DNA of 56,438 nucleotides, taken from Deltaproteobacteria bacterium (GTDB taxonomy: Bacteria; Myxococcota_A; Polyangia; Polyangiales; Sandaracinaceae). Within the stretch, counting starts at the first letter, position 1; every line of letters starts with the position of its first letter. Positions 43,228 through 52,346 of the stretch are shown in pieces. The stretch covers positions 1 to 56,438 of the forward strand of contig JAFLCL010000025.1 in NCBI GenBank assembly GCA_017303575.1. The letters run 5' to 3'. The translations under genes and the position numbers were made by a program. Under the pieces are notes generated by a model. That model was not told the origin of the DNA. It was given only the letters and a program-made list of their open reading frames with translations, and made no database searches.

Positions 43228-44049
43228 TCAGGCCGCGTTCTGATAGGCGTGTCCGCGATCGGCCGACACTCGCCGGAACGACTCATCGATGTTCAAGGTG
43301 GTCTCGGCGCTCCCGAGGAACAGCCAGCCATCCCGAGACATCTGCTGTCGGACGCGAGCGAAGATCTTCTTCTTCGTCTCGACGTCGAAATAGATGAGCA
43401 CGTTCCTGAGGAACACGACGTCGAAACGCGGCATCGGTCCCCAGTCTCCGATCAAGTTCAGCGTGCGGAACTCCGTCCACTCCTTGAGCGCCGGGATCAC
43501 CTCCCAGTCGAGCCCTTGGCGGACGAAGTACCGCGTGAGGTACGCGGCGGGCAGCCCGCGATTGACCTCCAGCTGTCGATATCGGCCTTGGCGGGCGCGA
43601 TCCAGCACGTGCTGCGCGAGGTCCGTGCACACGATCCGGACCTTCCAGCCATCGAGCACCGGGAAGTGCTCTTTGAGGGTCATCGCGATCGTGTAGGGCT
43701 CCTGTCCCGTGGAGCACGCGGCGGACCAGATGGTGATCGCGCGCGAGGCCCGGTTGCGCTCGAGGAGCGTGGGGATGATGTGCGTCCTCAGTGACTCGAA
43801 CGGATGGGCGTCACGAAAGAAGCTCGTCTCGTTCGTGGTCATCGCCTCGACGACGCGGGTCGTGAGAGCGCCCGAGGGCTGAGATCGGAGCTGCGTGACG
43901 AGCTGCGGAATCCCTGCGAGGCCGGCGTCCCGCGCCACGGGGGCGAGGCGCGCCTCGACGAGGTACTCCTTGCCGGCCTCGAGCACGATGCCGGAGCGGC
44001 TCGACACCAGATCTCGAACGAACGCGAAGTCTGTCTCTTGGATGGTCAT
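43228..44049 (-). CDS. cheR: Chemotaxis protein methyltransferase CheR
   Basis: A 273-residue cytoplasmic enzyme that methylates receptor glutamates with S-adenosylmethionine. The N-terminal helical domain (1-75) ends with MTTNETSFFRD, the usual 'TTNEt.FFRd' junction. The SAM-binding core has IWSAACSTGQEPYTIAM, then CTDLAQHVLDRARQGRY, then FDVVFLRNVLIYFD and a closing GWLFLGSAE. All conserved elements are present and the length is standard. Start ATG 44049 overlaps cheB's stop (ATGA), so the methylation and demethylation enzymes are coupled. Confidence 0.96.
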   Translation of the reverse strand: MTIQETDFAFVRDLVSSRSGIVLEAGKEYLVEARLAPVARDAGLAGIPQLVTQLRSQPSGALTTRVVEAMTTNETSFFRDAHPFESLRTHIIPTLLERNRASRAITIWSAACSTGQEPYTIAMTLKEHFPVLDGWKVRIVCTDLAQHVLDRARQGRYRQLEVNRGLPAAYLTRYFVRQGLDWEVIPALKEWTEFRTLNLIGDWGPMPRFDVVFLRNVLIYFDVETKKKIFARVRQQMSRDGWLFLGSAETTLNIDESFRRVSADRGHAYQNAA

Positions 44050-45140
44050 GCGGCCTGCGTCCGGTGAGGGGAGAGGCGGAAGGCCCGAGTGATCGCTGGC
44101 GCGAGATGGGAGAGTGGGAGCACGTCGCGCGCGAGGCCTGCGCGCGTGACGAAGCCGGGCATGCCCCAGACGACACTGCTGCCCTCGTCCTGTGCGAGCA
44201 CGAAGCCGCCGGCGTCGACGATCGCCCGTGAGCCAGCCAGCGCGTCCTGGCCCATCCCGGTGAGGACGAGACCCATCGATCCCGCGCCGTAGACGCGGGC
44301 GACGGAGCGGAAGAGGACGTCCGCGGCGGGGCGGCACGACTGCTCGGGAGGCCCCTCGTGGAGCTGGACACGGACATCGGTCCCGCTCCGTTCGATCTCC
44401 ATGTGGAAGCCGCCCGGTGCGATGCGAGCCTCTCCCGGGAGGAGCTTCTCGCCTGCCACGCCCTCGCGCACGGGAACGCCCTCGAGGGCGGTGAGGCGCT
44501 CGGCCAACATGCGTGTGAAGACGGGCGGCATGTGCTGGACGAGGACGATCGGCGTGGGGAAGCCGCGGGGGATGCCGCGCCAGAGCTCCATCAGCGCGTT
44601 GGGTCCGCCCGTGGAGCAGGCGATGGCGAGGACGTCGGGTCGCAGGCCGAATCGTTGGGGCGAGGGACTGCGAAGTGGCAGCGCCGTGCCAGGCGTGCTG
44701 GGGCGCGCCGGGGGAAGGCTCGCGCGAGTGGGGCGCACCACCGCACGCAGCTTTCGCAAGAGCTCCTCGCGCAGGCCCGCCAGGGCCTCGACGTAGCTCG
44801 ATGCGCTCGAGGGCTTGGCCACGTAGTCCGTGGCGCCGGCGGAGAGCGCCTCGACCGTCGTCGCGGCACCGCGCTCGGTGAGCGTGGAGCACATGATGAC
44901 GGGCAGTGCAGGCCACTTCGCACGAATGCGACGGAGGGTGGCCAGGCCGTCGAGCTCGGGCATCTCGACATCGAGGATCACGGCGTCCACGGCGACCACC
45001 TCGAGCCGCGCCAGCGCTTGTGCGCCGTTCGCGAGCGTGGCGACGACCTCGAAGTCGGGATCGCTCTCGATCGCCTTCGTGATCGCTCGCCGGACGACGA
45101 CCGAGTCGTCCGCGAGGAGGACGCGAATCTTCTCCGTCAC
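44046..45140 (-). CDS. cheB: Chemotaxis methylesterase CheB
   Basis: A 364-residue receiver-methylesterase. The receiver is canonical: LADDS (D11, D12), phosphoacceptor D57 in VILDVEMPELDG and K109 in YVAKPSS. The catalytic triad is S176 (ACSTGGPNAL), H203 (LVQHMPP) and D299 (TGMGQDAL). Phosphorylation by CheA would relieve inhibition and cause receptor demethylation. ATG 45140 overlaps the stop of the upstream cheY gene by 4 nt. It is clearly related to the orphan CheB at 3901-5025, which differs at exactly the phosphorylation residues. Confidence 0.97.
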   Translation of the reverse strand: MTEKIRVLLADDSVVVRRAITKAIESDPDFEVVATLANGAQALARLEVVAVDAVILDVEMPELDGLATLRRIRAKWPALPVIMCSTLTERGAATTVEALSAGATDYVAKPSSASSYVEALAGLREELLRKLRAVVRPTRASLPPARPSTPGTALPLRSPSPQRFGLRPDVLAIACSTGGPNALMELWRGIPRGFPTPIVLVQHMPPVFTRMLAERLTALEGVPVREGVAGEKLLPGEARIAPGGFHMEIERSGTDVRVQLHEGPPEQSCRPAADVLFRSVARVYGAGSMGLVLTGMGQDALAGSRAIVDAGGFVLAQDEGSSVVWGMPGFVTRAGLARDVLPLSHLAPAITRAFRLSPHRTQAA

Positions 45141-45508
45141 GGCAGCCCCATCGTGCCGAGCTTGGAGAGCAGTGCCTCGGCCGTGAACGGCTTCATCATG
45201 TACTCGTTGGCCCCCGCCTCGAGGGCGATGCGGACCTGAGAGAGCTCGGTCTCGGTCGTGACCATGAGCACGCGCATGGGATCGAGCTCAGGGCGACTGC
45301 GAACGGCCTTGATGAACTCGATGCCGTTCATGCGGGGCATGTTCCAGTCCACGAGAGCGAGCACCGGGCGCTCGGTCGCGCTCGCGATGCGCTCGAGCGC
45401 TTGCTCGCCGTGCTCGGCCTCGAGCACCTCGTAGCCGAGCTGCTTCAGCTGTTTGCCTAGGATCGCGCGCATGGCGCGGGAATCATCGACGACGAGGGCG
45501 TGGCTCAT
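45137..45508 (-). CDS. cheY: CheY response regulator
   Basis: A 123-residue receiver: VVDDSRAMR, phosphoacceptor Asp in LALVDWNMPRMNG (about D54), Thr pair in VLMVTTET and Lys in YMMKPFT. This matches the CheY kind encoded with MCP, CheB and CheR. Its position between mcp and cheB makes it the likely main output of the array. There is no flagellar gene in the window, so its target may be a motility system encoded elsewhere or a non-motility pathway. Confidence 0.94.
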   Translation of the reverse strand: MSHALVVDDSRAMRAILGKQLKQLGYEVLEAEHGEQALERIASATERPVLALVDWNMPRMNGIEFIKAVRSRPELDPMRVLMVTTETELSQVRIALEAGANEYMMKPFTAEALLSKLGTMGLP

Positions 45509-45538
45509 GGTGCTCCCGGAGCGAAGAGGGGTTGGGGC

Positions 45539-45566
45539 GGGACGAGCGCTCGAGAGCGCCCGTCCC
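45539..45566 (-). terminator. Stem-loop between mcp and cheY
   Basis: GGGACG-A-GCGCTC pairs with GAGCGC-C-CGTCCC around GA, giving 12 pairs and one A/C mismatch. It lies 17 nt after the mcp stop and 31 nt before the cheY start on the - strand, without a T-run. It may lower expression of the downstream che genes relative to mcp or act in RNA processing. Confidence 0.4.
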
Positions 45567-45582
45567 TCGGACGGTCGACCGC

Positions 45583-47427
45583 TCAGACCTTGAAGCGGGT
45601 GACGAGGCCCTGGAGGTCGGAGGCCATGCGCGCGAGCTCGCTCGCGGCGCGGTCGGTGTCGGCGGCGCCGCGCGTAGTCTCCGTGGCAGCCTGAGCGACT
45701 CCCTGGACGTTCTCGGAGATCTCGGTGCTGCTGCGCGCCGCGGCGACGATGTTGCGGTTCATCTCGTTCGTGGTCGCCGTCTGCTCTTCCACGGCGCTCG
45801 CGATCGTCGTCTGGATGTCGCTGATCTGCGTGATGATGGAGCCGATCTGCGAGATCGCGTCGACGGCGCCGCGGGTGTCGGTCTGGATCGTCTCGATCTT
45901 CTGGCTGATGTCCTCGGTCGCCTTCGCTGTCGCCTTCGCCAGCTCCTTGACCTCGTTCGCGACGACGGCGAAGCCCTTGCCCGCCTCGCCGGCGCGTGCC
46001 GCCTCGATGGTCGCGTTGAGCGCCAGGAGGTTCGTCTGCTGTGCGATGGACGTGATGACCTTGATCACCTTGCCGATGTCGGCGCTGCTCTCGCCGAGCT
46101 TGGCGACGGTCGCGTTCGTGGTCTGCGCCGCCTTCACGGCCTGCGACGCCACGCGCGCTGCCTCGCTCGCGTTCTTCGCGATCTCTCGGATGCTCGCAGT
46201 CATCTCCTCGGTCGATGCGGCGACGGTCTGGAGGTTTCTCGACACGTCACCCGAGAGATTCGTCACGACCTTGGCCTGGGTGGCGGTCTCCTCGGCGTTC
46301 GCGCTCATCTGCTGGCTGACGGCGGTCAGCTCCTCACCCGCCGCTGCGAGCGCGGTGGCATTGCCACCGATCGCAGTGACGCTCTTGCGGAGGTCGGTGA
46401 AGAAGCGATGGAGCTCTTCGCCCAGACGACCGACGGCGTCGGCGCCTCGGACGTCGATGTCGCGCGTGAGATCGCCATCGGCGGCGGCCGAGACGACACG
46501 GAGGATGGCGTCGACCTTCTCCTTGAGCTCGTGCGCCGCGACGCGCTCCCGCTCCTGCGACTCGGCCAGCTTGCGCTCGTTCTCGAGCCGCTGCGTGATG
46601 ACCTCCCAGGTGACCATCGAACCGATGTGACCGCCCGCCGCGTCACGGACCGCGCTGACGTTGAGGCGCAGCGTCTCGGGCCCGAGCTGGATGTTCGCCG
46701 AGTGCGGGAGATTGCCGGGGTCGCCGAGCATCCGACGCTGATGCAACGGGTTCTTGTGGAAGACGTCGATGTTGGTGCCCACCAGCTGATCGACCCGGAC
46801 CGGGAGATACTGCTGGAGCCCGCGAAGTGTCTGTGTCGAGGCGGGGTTCGTGTAGCGGATGACGAGGTCGCGGTCCGCGTACATCACGTTGATCGGGAGG
46901 TTGTCGAGCATCGAGGAGCGCATCGCCGACTGGGCGGTGGCGTCCAGACCGCGGAGCTTCTCCGCCGTGATGTCCGTGGCGAACTTGACGACGTGGGAGA
47001 CGCGACCCGCCTCGTCATAGACCGGGTTGTAGGACGCGTTGATCCACACCTCGCGACCGCCCTTGGTGATGCGCTTGAACTCCCCGGTCTGGGGATTTCC
47101 GGCGCGGAGCTCCGACCAGAACCGCTGGTAGTCCGGGCTGTTCGCCTCCGCCGGCAACACGAACATGCGGTGATGCGCACCCTGGATCTCGGAGAGCGAG
47201 TATCCGAGCGTGTTGGTGAAGTTCGCGTTCGCCGTGCGGATCGTTCCGTCCAGCTCGAACTCGATGATCGCCTGCACGCGGTGGAGCGCCTTGAGCGTAC
47301 GAGCGTCGGCGTCGTTCGCCGAGTCGGCGCGGGGCTGGCCGGTGCGCTTGGTCGTGCCGAAGGCCTTGCTCGAGTGTCCATTGCCATGGCCGTTGGTTCC
47401 CGGCGTCGTTCCGTTCGTCTCGCTCAT
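45583..47427 (-). CDS. Soluble PAS-containing methyl-accepting chemotaxis protein
   Basis: A 614-residue receptor without any membrane segment. Residues 1-50 are Gly/Asn/Thr-rich and flexible. PAS 1 (50-175: [46 protein letters not shown]) and PAS 2 (180-300: [25 protein letters not shown]) precede a HAMP-like linker (about 325-380) and the signalling domain (380-614). The hairpin tip is [21 protein letters not shown] with [15 protein letters not shown]. It should sense an internal cue (redox, oxygen or a metabolite through PAS) and drive CheA through CheW. No C-terminal CheR-tethering pentapeptide is present (ends VTRFKV). Start ATG 47427 has GAGGA upstream. Confidence 0.95.
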   Translation of the reverse strand: MSETNGTTPGTNGHGNGHSSKAFGTTKRTGQPRADSANDADARTLKALHRVQAIIEFELDGTIRTANANFTNTLGYSLSEIQGAHHRMFVLPAEANSPDYQRFWSELRAGNPQTGEFKRITKGGREVWINASYNPVYDEAGRVSHVVKFATDITAEKLRGLDATAQSAMRSSMLDNLPINVMYADRDLVIRYTNPASTQTLRGLQQYLPVRVDQLVGTNIDVFHKNPLHQRRMLGDPGNLPHSANIQLGPETLRLNVSAVRDAAGGHIGSMVTWEVITQRLENERKLAESQERERVAAHELKEKVDAILRVVSAAADGDLTRDIDVRGADAVGRLGEELHRFFTDLRKSVTAIGGNATALAAAGEELTAVSQQMSANAEETATQAKVVTNLSGDVSRNLQTVAASTEEMTASIREIAKNASEAARVASQAVKAAQTTNATVAKLGESSADIGKVIKVITSIAQQTNLLALNATIEAARAGEAGKGFAVVANEVKELAKATAKATEDISQKIETIQTDTRGAVDAISQIGSIITQISDIQTTIASAVEEQTATTNEMNRNIVAAARSSTEISENVQGVAQAATETTRGAADTDRAASELARMASDLQGLVTRFKV

Positions 47428-47516
47428 CGTCGTCCTCTTTTGTTTGCTCGAATCGGTGTCTGGATGTCTGTCTGTGGCGGCGCTCCATGCGCCGTCACGT
47501 TGCTGTCGCGCGACCG

Positions 47517-47945
47517 TCAGTCTCCGGTGCCGGTCGCCAGGTCGGTGTCCATCACGCAGAGGAGGGCCCCCGGCATCTGCACCACGCGTCGCACGAGCTC
47601 CGCGGCTGGACCACGAAACGTATGCGGTGGGCGTTCCAACATGTTCTCGTCCATCTCCACCACGTCTCCTATGTCGTCGACGAGCAGAGCAATGGCGCCC
47701 TCGTCGCGTCGCAGAACCACGTTGACTGGTTCTCGATCGGCGTCGCGCTTGGGCAGACCGAGTCGCTCCCGGAGATCGAATGCGGTCACGATCTGCCCGC
47801 GGAGGTTGATCAGGCCGCGCACGAGCGGCGGCGCGAGGGGCACGCGCGTCATCGGCTGAGAGCGCAGGACCTCTTGGACTTGTCTCACGTCGACACCGAA
47901 GAGGTAGCGATGGAGGGTGAAGGTGCACATCTGGATACTCGCCAT
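47517..47945 (-). CDS. cheW: CheW coupling protein
   Basis: A 142-residue single CheW domain: [20 protein letters not shown], then [24 protein letters not shown], then [14 protein letters not shown]. It links the receptor's tip to CheA. Length and motifs are standard. It is 23 nt from cheA and 89 nt from mcp on the same strand. Confidence 0.95.
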   Translation of the reverse strand: MASIQMCTFTLHRYLFGVDVRQVQEVLRSQPMTRVPLAPPLVRGLINLRGQIVTAFDLRERLGLPKRDADREPVNVVLRRDEGAIALLVDDIGDVVEMDENMLERPPHTFRGPAAELVRRVVQMPGALLCVMDTDLATGTGD

Positions 47946-47968
47946 GTCGCAGCTCTCACTCGTTCGGG

Positions 47969-50230
47969 TCAGGCGGCGTTTGCCGCGGAGAGATGTCTCG
48001 CGGGTCGCGAGTGATGGTCGGAGGCCCGGCGCGAGAGTCCGATGTCTGCGCTCTGAACGATGGCAGGCACGTCCAGGATCGAAGTCACTCGGCCTTGGAT
48101 CACCGCACAGCCAGTCCGAGTTCCAGCGCGAGTCGACTCGTAGAGCTCGATGACTTCCTCGACGATGTCCTCGATCTGCTCGACCACGATGCCGACGAGC
48201 GCGCCGCGGTGCGCACAGACGACGACGTGGAGTGTCTCGGGGTCGTGGCGGCCGTCACCCGGGAGACGGATCAGCGGCAAGAGCTCACCGCGGTACTGGA
48301 TCACTTCGTCACGACCGGTGCGCTCGATGGCGTCGGCGCGCAGCTCCTCGAGACGCGCCACCGCGTCGAGCGGGATCGCGCTGCGGTCGCCCCCCGGCGC
48401 GCGGAACACGAGCAGTCTCTGCACCGCGGCGGCCCGCTCCGGGGTCGCGTCGACGCCGTCGAGCGCGCTCTTGGTGCGTGACTCGTCGACGAGACCGGCG
48501 CGCTCCGCGATCCCCAGCACGTCGAGGATCAGCGCGATGTGTCCGTCGCCCATGATCGTCGCGCCCGCGTACACGCCCAGGCCCTTGAGCTCCTTGCCCA
48601 GCGGCTTGACGACGATCTCCTCGGTGTCGCTGATGTCGTCCACGACGAGACCGAACGCACGATCATCGGCTTGCAGCACGACGACGTTGACGTGGTCTGC
48701 ATCGTGACCGGGAAGACCGAGCACGGAACGGAGACGCACGAGCGGCAGGAGCTGTCCGCGCAGCCGCAGGACTTCGGTCCCGTGGAGATCGTCGAGCGCA
48801 GCCTTGGATTGATCCCCCTCGAGCCGAACCAGCTCGAGGAGATTGACCTGCGGGATGGCAAAACGATCCTCCGCCGCGGCGACGACCAACGCGGGCACGA
48901 TGGCCAGCGTGAGCGGGATGCGGATGCGGAGCGTGGTGCCCTGGTTGCGGCGGCTCGTGAGGTCGATCGTGCCTCCGATGCGCTCGACGTTCGTCCGCAC
49001 GACGTCCATGCCGACCCCGCGCCCAGACACGTTCGAGACCTTCTCGGCGGTCGAGAAGCCAGGGAGGAAGATCAGCTGCACGAGCTCGCGCTCCGTCATC
49101 GCCGCAGCGCGCTCGGCGGTGACGAGGCCGCGCACGATCGCCTTCTCACGCACGCGGTCGACGTCGATGCCGCCTCCATCGTCGGAGACCTCGATGTTCA
49201 CCTTGCCTCCCTCGTGGAAGGCCCGAAGTCGGAGCACGCCTTGGGCCTGCTTTCCCCGGCCCAGGCGCACCTCGGGGCGCTCGATGCCGTGATCGGCAGA
49301 GTTGCGCACGACGTGCGTGAGCGGGTCCTTGATGGCCTCGAGGATGCTGCGATCGAGCTCGGTGTCCGCGCCCTCCATCTCGAGGCGGATCTGCTTGCCG
49401 CACTGCGCGCTCAGGTCGCGAACGACGCGCGGGTACTTGCCCCAGATGCTGCCGATGGGCTGCATCCGCGTCTTCATGATTCCCTCTTGCAGCTCCGTCG
49501 TGACGAGGTTCAGTCGCTGCGATGTCGCCACGATGATCGGGTCCTCGAGGTTCGAGGTGATCTGGAGCACCTGATTGCGCGCGAGCACGAGCTCGCCCAC
49601 CAGGTTCATCAGACGGTCGAGCAGCTGGACGTCCACCCGGATGCTCGCATCCGCGGCGCCGCGTCGAGGCTCGCCGTGCTCCTCGTGCTCTTCTGGGCGA
49701 GGGACGCCTTGCAGCTTCGGCGCAGCGGGAGCGGGATGCGACGGTTCGTGGACCTCGTGGGCCGAGAGGTTGGCCACGGGCACGAGCGACGGCCGCTTGG
49801 AGGGTCGGCCCGAGCTGCGGTGCTCGGGGGCGGGAGCCGAGACCGGGCTCGACTCCGAGACGCTCGTCAGCAGCGCCACGAGGTCGGCCGGGTCTCGCTC
49901 GTCTTCACGGCCCGTCGCTTCGATCGCGCGCAGGTGCTGACGGATGGTGTCGACCATCGCGAGCAGCGCATCGGTGCGCGCCTGATCCAGCGCGAGCTCG
50001 CCGTCTCTCAGGCGGCTGAGCAAGCTCTCGCCGACGTGCGCGATGGCCTCGAGGCGATGGAACGCGAGGAAGCCGCTCGTTCCCTTGAGGGTGTGGATCG
50101 TGCGGAAGATGCTCGCGAGGTGCTCGCGCGAAGTCGGGTTCTCTTCGAGCTCCACGAGCAGCTGGTCCAGCTGGTCCAGGTTCTCGTAGCTCTCGACCAG
50201 AAACTCTTTGACGATGTCGTCGTCGTTCAT
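47969..50230 (-). CDS. cheA: CheA chemotaxis histidine kinase with two CheW-like C-terminal domains
   Basis: A 753-residue kinase. The Hpt domain (1-105) has phosphoacceptor H46 in IFRTIHTLKGTSGF. A Pro/Ser/Glu linker (115-200) takes the place of a CheY-binding P2 domain, which I cannot see. Dimerisation domain P3 (205-270: LLDRLMNLVGELVLARNQ) is followed by the ATPase (275-455: LTHVVRNSADHGIE, VSDDGGGID, GRGVGMDVVRTNVERIGG). The regulatory P5 CheW-like domain (460-590) has a second CheW-like domain after it (615-730: RLLVFRAPGGDRSAIPLDAVARLEEL). Double CheW domains occur in CheA proteins of alternative pathways. ATG 50230 has GAGAGAAC upstream and faces the divergent receiver gene at 50465. 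Confidence 0.96.
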   Translation of the reverse strand: MNDDDIVKEFLVESYENLDQLDQLLVELEENPTSREHLASIFRTIHTLKGTSGFLAFHRLEAIAHVGESLLSRLRDGELALDQARTDALLAMVDTIRQHLRAIEATGREDERDPADLVALLTSVSESSPVSAPAPEHRSSGRPSKRPSLVPVANLSAHEVHEPSHPAPAAPKLQGVPRPEEHEEHGEPRRGAADASIRVDVQLLDRLMNLVGELVLARNQVLQITSNLEDPIIVATSQRLNLVTTELQEGIMKTRMQPIGSIWGKYPRVVRDLSAQCGKQIRLEMEGADTELDRSILEAIKDPLTHVVRNSADHGIERPEVRLGRGKQAQGVLRLRAFHEGGKVNIEVSDDGGGIDVDRVREKAIVRGLVTAERAAAMTERELVQLIFLPGFSTAEKVSNVSGRGVGMDVVRTNVERIGGTIDLTSRRNQGTTLRIRIPLTLAIVPALVVAAAEDRFAIPQVNLLELVRLEGDQSKAALDDLHGTEVLRLRGQLLPLVRLRSVLGLPGHDADHVNVVVLQADDRAFGLVVDDISDTEEIVVKPLGKELKGLGVYAGATIMGDGHIALILDVLGIAERAGLVDESRTKSALDGVDATPERAAAVQRLLVFRAPGGDRSAIPLDAVARLEELRADAIERTGRDEVIQYRGELLPLIRLPGDGRHDPETLHVVVCAHRGALVGIVVEQIEDIVEEVIELYESTRAGTRTGCAVIQGRVTSILDVPAIVQSADIGLSRRASDHHSRPARHLSAANAA

Positions 50231-50464
50231 GTGTTCTCTCGTCGTGGCGCGGAGGGTTCCGTCCGCCTCGCCTCCCTGAGCAAGGTCGGTGCCGCTGTCG
50301 AGACGAGCGGGGGACCGAGAAAACCCGTGGAATCTCGTCGTGGCGATCTCCCGCGTTGCGGCGATGGCTTGGCGATCGCGCCAACGCAATGGCGCTCGGC
50401 GTCGCGATCGCTGCGCCTCCTCATGTTTCGAGCGTCTTCGTCCGATGACCTGCTCGGAGGAAAC

Positions 50465-51079
50465 ATGCGTGCACTGGTCGTCGACGACGAGCTCTCGACT
50501 CGGATCTTGCTTCAAGGGCTCGCTCGCGCGAACGGCCTCGAGGTCGTCTGTGCCAGCGACGGAGACGAAGCGTGGGAGCTCCATCGACGGAGCCCGTTCC
50601 CGCTCGTGCTCACCGACTGGATGATGCCGACGATGAGCGGCATCGAGCTCACGCAGCGCATTCGCGCCGGCTCGTCCGCCGAGCTCTACACCTACGTCCT
50701 CGTCGTCACGACGCTCTCGGCGCGCGAGCACACGCTTCGCGCGTTCGAGGCGGGCGCAGACGACATGCTGTGCAAGCCCGTCGACGCGGATCAATTGGCG
50801 GCGCGGATCGGCGTGGCCCGACGCTTCCTCACCGCGCACGGTCGACGCGCGGAAGAAGCCTATTCGGCCTCGCTCGAGACGCTGCAGACCGAGCTCGGTC
50901 ACCAACACACGTCGTTGACGGACAACCTGTCCGCGCTGGTCCGGCTCTACCGCGGTCGAGGCGCCGTCGCGCGAGCGCGGGCGTTTCTCCGACGCGAGAT
51001 CGACCTCGTGGTGGCCACGGCCGGCGAGGGCGACTCCCGCGTGGCCGCCCTGCGCGCCGAGCTCGCGTCGATGGTGTGA
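50465..51079 (+). CDS. Response regulator with helical C-terminal extension
   Basis: A 204-residue protein, the only + strand gene inside the supercluster, with GGAGG five bases before ATG 50465. The receiver (1-122) has VVDDELS, phosphoacceptor in LVLTDWMMPTMSG (about D53), VTTLSARE and Lys in MLCKPVD. Residues 125-204 are helical (LETLQTELGHQHTSLTDNLSALVRLYRG, ARARAFLRREIDLV) without DNA-binding or enzymatic motifs; they may form a dimer or bind a partner. It is divergent from cheA across 234 bases and convergent with 51192. Two stem-loops follow. Confidence 0.88.
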   Translation: MRALVVDDELSTRILLQGLARANGLEVVCASDGDEAWELHRRSPFPLVLTDWMMPTMSGIELTQRIRAGSSAELYTYVLVVTTLSAREHTLRAFEAGADDMLCKPVDADQLAARIGVARRFLTAHGRRAEEAYSASLETLQTELGHQHTSLTDNLSALVRLYRGRGAVARARAFLRREIDLVVATAGEGDSRVAALRAELASMV

Positions 51080-51107
51080 TCCCGAGAGACGCTCGTCTCT
51101 CGGGATC
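51078..51107. terminator. Perfect stem-loop at the stop codon of the receiver gene
   Basis: GATCCCGAGAGAC and GTCTCTCGGGATC form a perfect 13-bp stem with loop GCTC; the stem's first bases overlap the TGA stop of 50465-51079. There is no T-run. Together with the next hairpin it probably separates two converging transcripts. Confidence 0.55.
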
Positions 51108-51125
51108 GCGCGGTGACGACGACAG

Positions 51126-51172
51126 CGGTGATCACGCCGCGCGGGCAGCGCCCGGTCGCGCCGTGATCACCG
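51126..51172. terminator. Long symmetric hairpin between convergent genes
   Basis: CGGTGATCAC (51126-51135) pairs with GTGATCACCG (51163-51172), and the inner GC-rich arms (GGGC/GCCC) can extend the stem. It lies 19 nt past the first hairpin and 20 nt from the stop of the gene on the other strand. The symmetry suits a bidirectional terminator, though no T-run follows. Confidence 0.5.
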
Positions 51173-51191
51173 CGGCGCACCGAGCGGGCGC

Positions 51192-52343
51192 TCAGCGGCT
51201 CACGAGGACTTCGATCTGCTGGTCCGGGAGCGTGCGCGCGATCTTCTCGATCGCGCCGGTCGTCAGGCGCGTTCCCCCGGGCACGAGCATCATGCCGCCG
51301 GCGTTGGTCACGGGCGCGGCGAGGATCATGCCCTCGGTGAGCTCGAACGCGCGCGCGCGCCGCGTCGGACACTTGGTGACCTCCACCGAGATGGAGAGCC
51401 GGGTCCCGTCGGGGGCGGTCAGCATGTGCTCGCGGCGCGAGAGCGCCCCGGCCGTGGGGGTGAACGGGAGCGCGACCTGCTGCGGCAGACCGCTCGTCAG
51501 CGTGAGGCCCTCCTCCGCGAGCGAGGCCTTCACGCCGCCCATCGTGAGATTCGCCAGCTCCGCGACCGTGTCCTCGACGAGCGCTGCGTCGGGGTCCGGG
51601 CCGAACAACGAGCTCGCGAGCTCGAGCACCACGCGTTGCTCCATCGCGATCACGAGGCGCAGCTCGAGGACGAGGGGGACGCTCGTCAGCGTGATCTGAC
51701 GCGCGATCGTGGGGGCGTGATCGGCAGCGGGCGCCGCGACGGCGAAGTCCTTCTGCAGGAACTCGCCGATGACGCGACGAACCGTGTCCGGCAGACGCCG
51801 ATATCCGCTCTTCTCCGCGAGCTCTCGCGGCACGAGCTCGTCGTCCGCGTGCGTCGCCGTCGGCATCGCCTGCGTCGTGCGGCCGACCACGGCGGCGCCG
51901 GCGAGCGCAGCGGATGCCTCCAGGCGACGCAGCGCGCTCTCGAGCTCTCGCACGCGCGCGCGAAGGCGCGTCTCGAGATGACTGATGCGGTCGGCGACGC
52001 GCATGCGCGCGATGAGCTGGTCTCGATCGAGCGGCTTCACCATGTAGTCGTCGGCGCCAGCGGCGAAGGCAGCCTTCATGGCCTCCGGCCCCGACGTCCC
52101 CGAGACGAAGAGGACGTACACGTAGCGGGTCGCCTCCTGCGATCGGACCAGTCGCGTCAGCGCCTCACCGCTGAGCTCGGGCAGGATTCCGTCCGTCACG
52201 AGGAGGTTCGGGAGCCGCTCCTTCATGAGCTCGACGGCCTTGCCGCCCGATCGTGCACCTCGGACCGTGTGCCCCAGCGCGGCGATCTGCCGCTCGAGGA
52301 GAAGCGCCTGGGCGACCGAGTCTTCGACGACGATGACATCCAT
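51192..52343 (-). CDS. Receiver-CheX-like fusion with HD-GYP-accessory-like C-terminal segment
   Basis: A 383-residue soluble protein. The receiver (1-115) has VVEDSV, phosphoacceptor D51 in LLVTDGILPELSG and K103 in YMVKPLD. A coiled coil (120-145) joins it to a CheX-like domain (about 185-325) with catalytic helix VEDTVAELANLTMGGVKASL (E262, N265). The last 50 residues, ELTEGMILAAPVTNAGG, MMLVPGGTRLTTGAIEKI, match the short 'GMvLaedv....g.lLlp.Gt.Lt...i..l' module often found beside HD-GYP or HDOD domains, here without any such domain. This could be a phosphatase regulated by its own receiver. It is 3 nt after the membrane hybrid kinase, its likely partner. Confidence 0.8.
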   Translation of the reverse strand: MDVIVVEDSVAQALLLERQIAALGHTVRGARSGGKAVELMKERLPNLLVTDGILPELSGEALTRLVRSQEATRYVYVLFVSGTSGPEAMKAAFAAGADDYMVKPLDRDQLIARMRVADRISHLETRLRARVRELESALRRLEASAALAGAAVVGRTTQAMPTATHADDELVPRELAEKSGYRRLPDTVRRVIGEFLQKDFAVAAPAADHAPTIARQITLTSVPLVLELRLVIAMEQRVVLELASSLFGPDPDAALVEDTVAELANLTMGGVKASLAEEGLTLTSGLPQQVALPFTPTAGALSRREHMLTAPDGTRLSISVEVTKCPTRRARAFELTEGMILAAPVTNAGGMMLVPGGTRLTTGAIEKIARTLPDQQIEVLVSR

Positions 52344-52346
52344 GGC

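Noticed and set aside
48539..50464. Long in-frame extension upstream of the receiver at 50465, antisense to cheA
   Set aside because: A GGAGG site and the receiver's first strand fix the start at 50465; the extension lies over cheA and has no domain.
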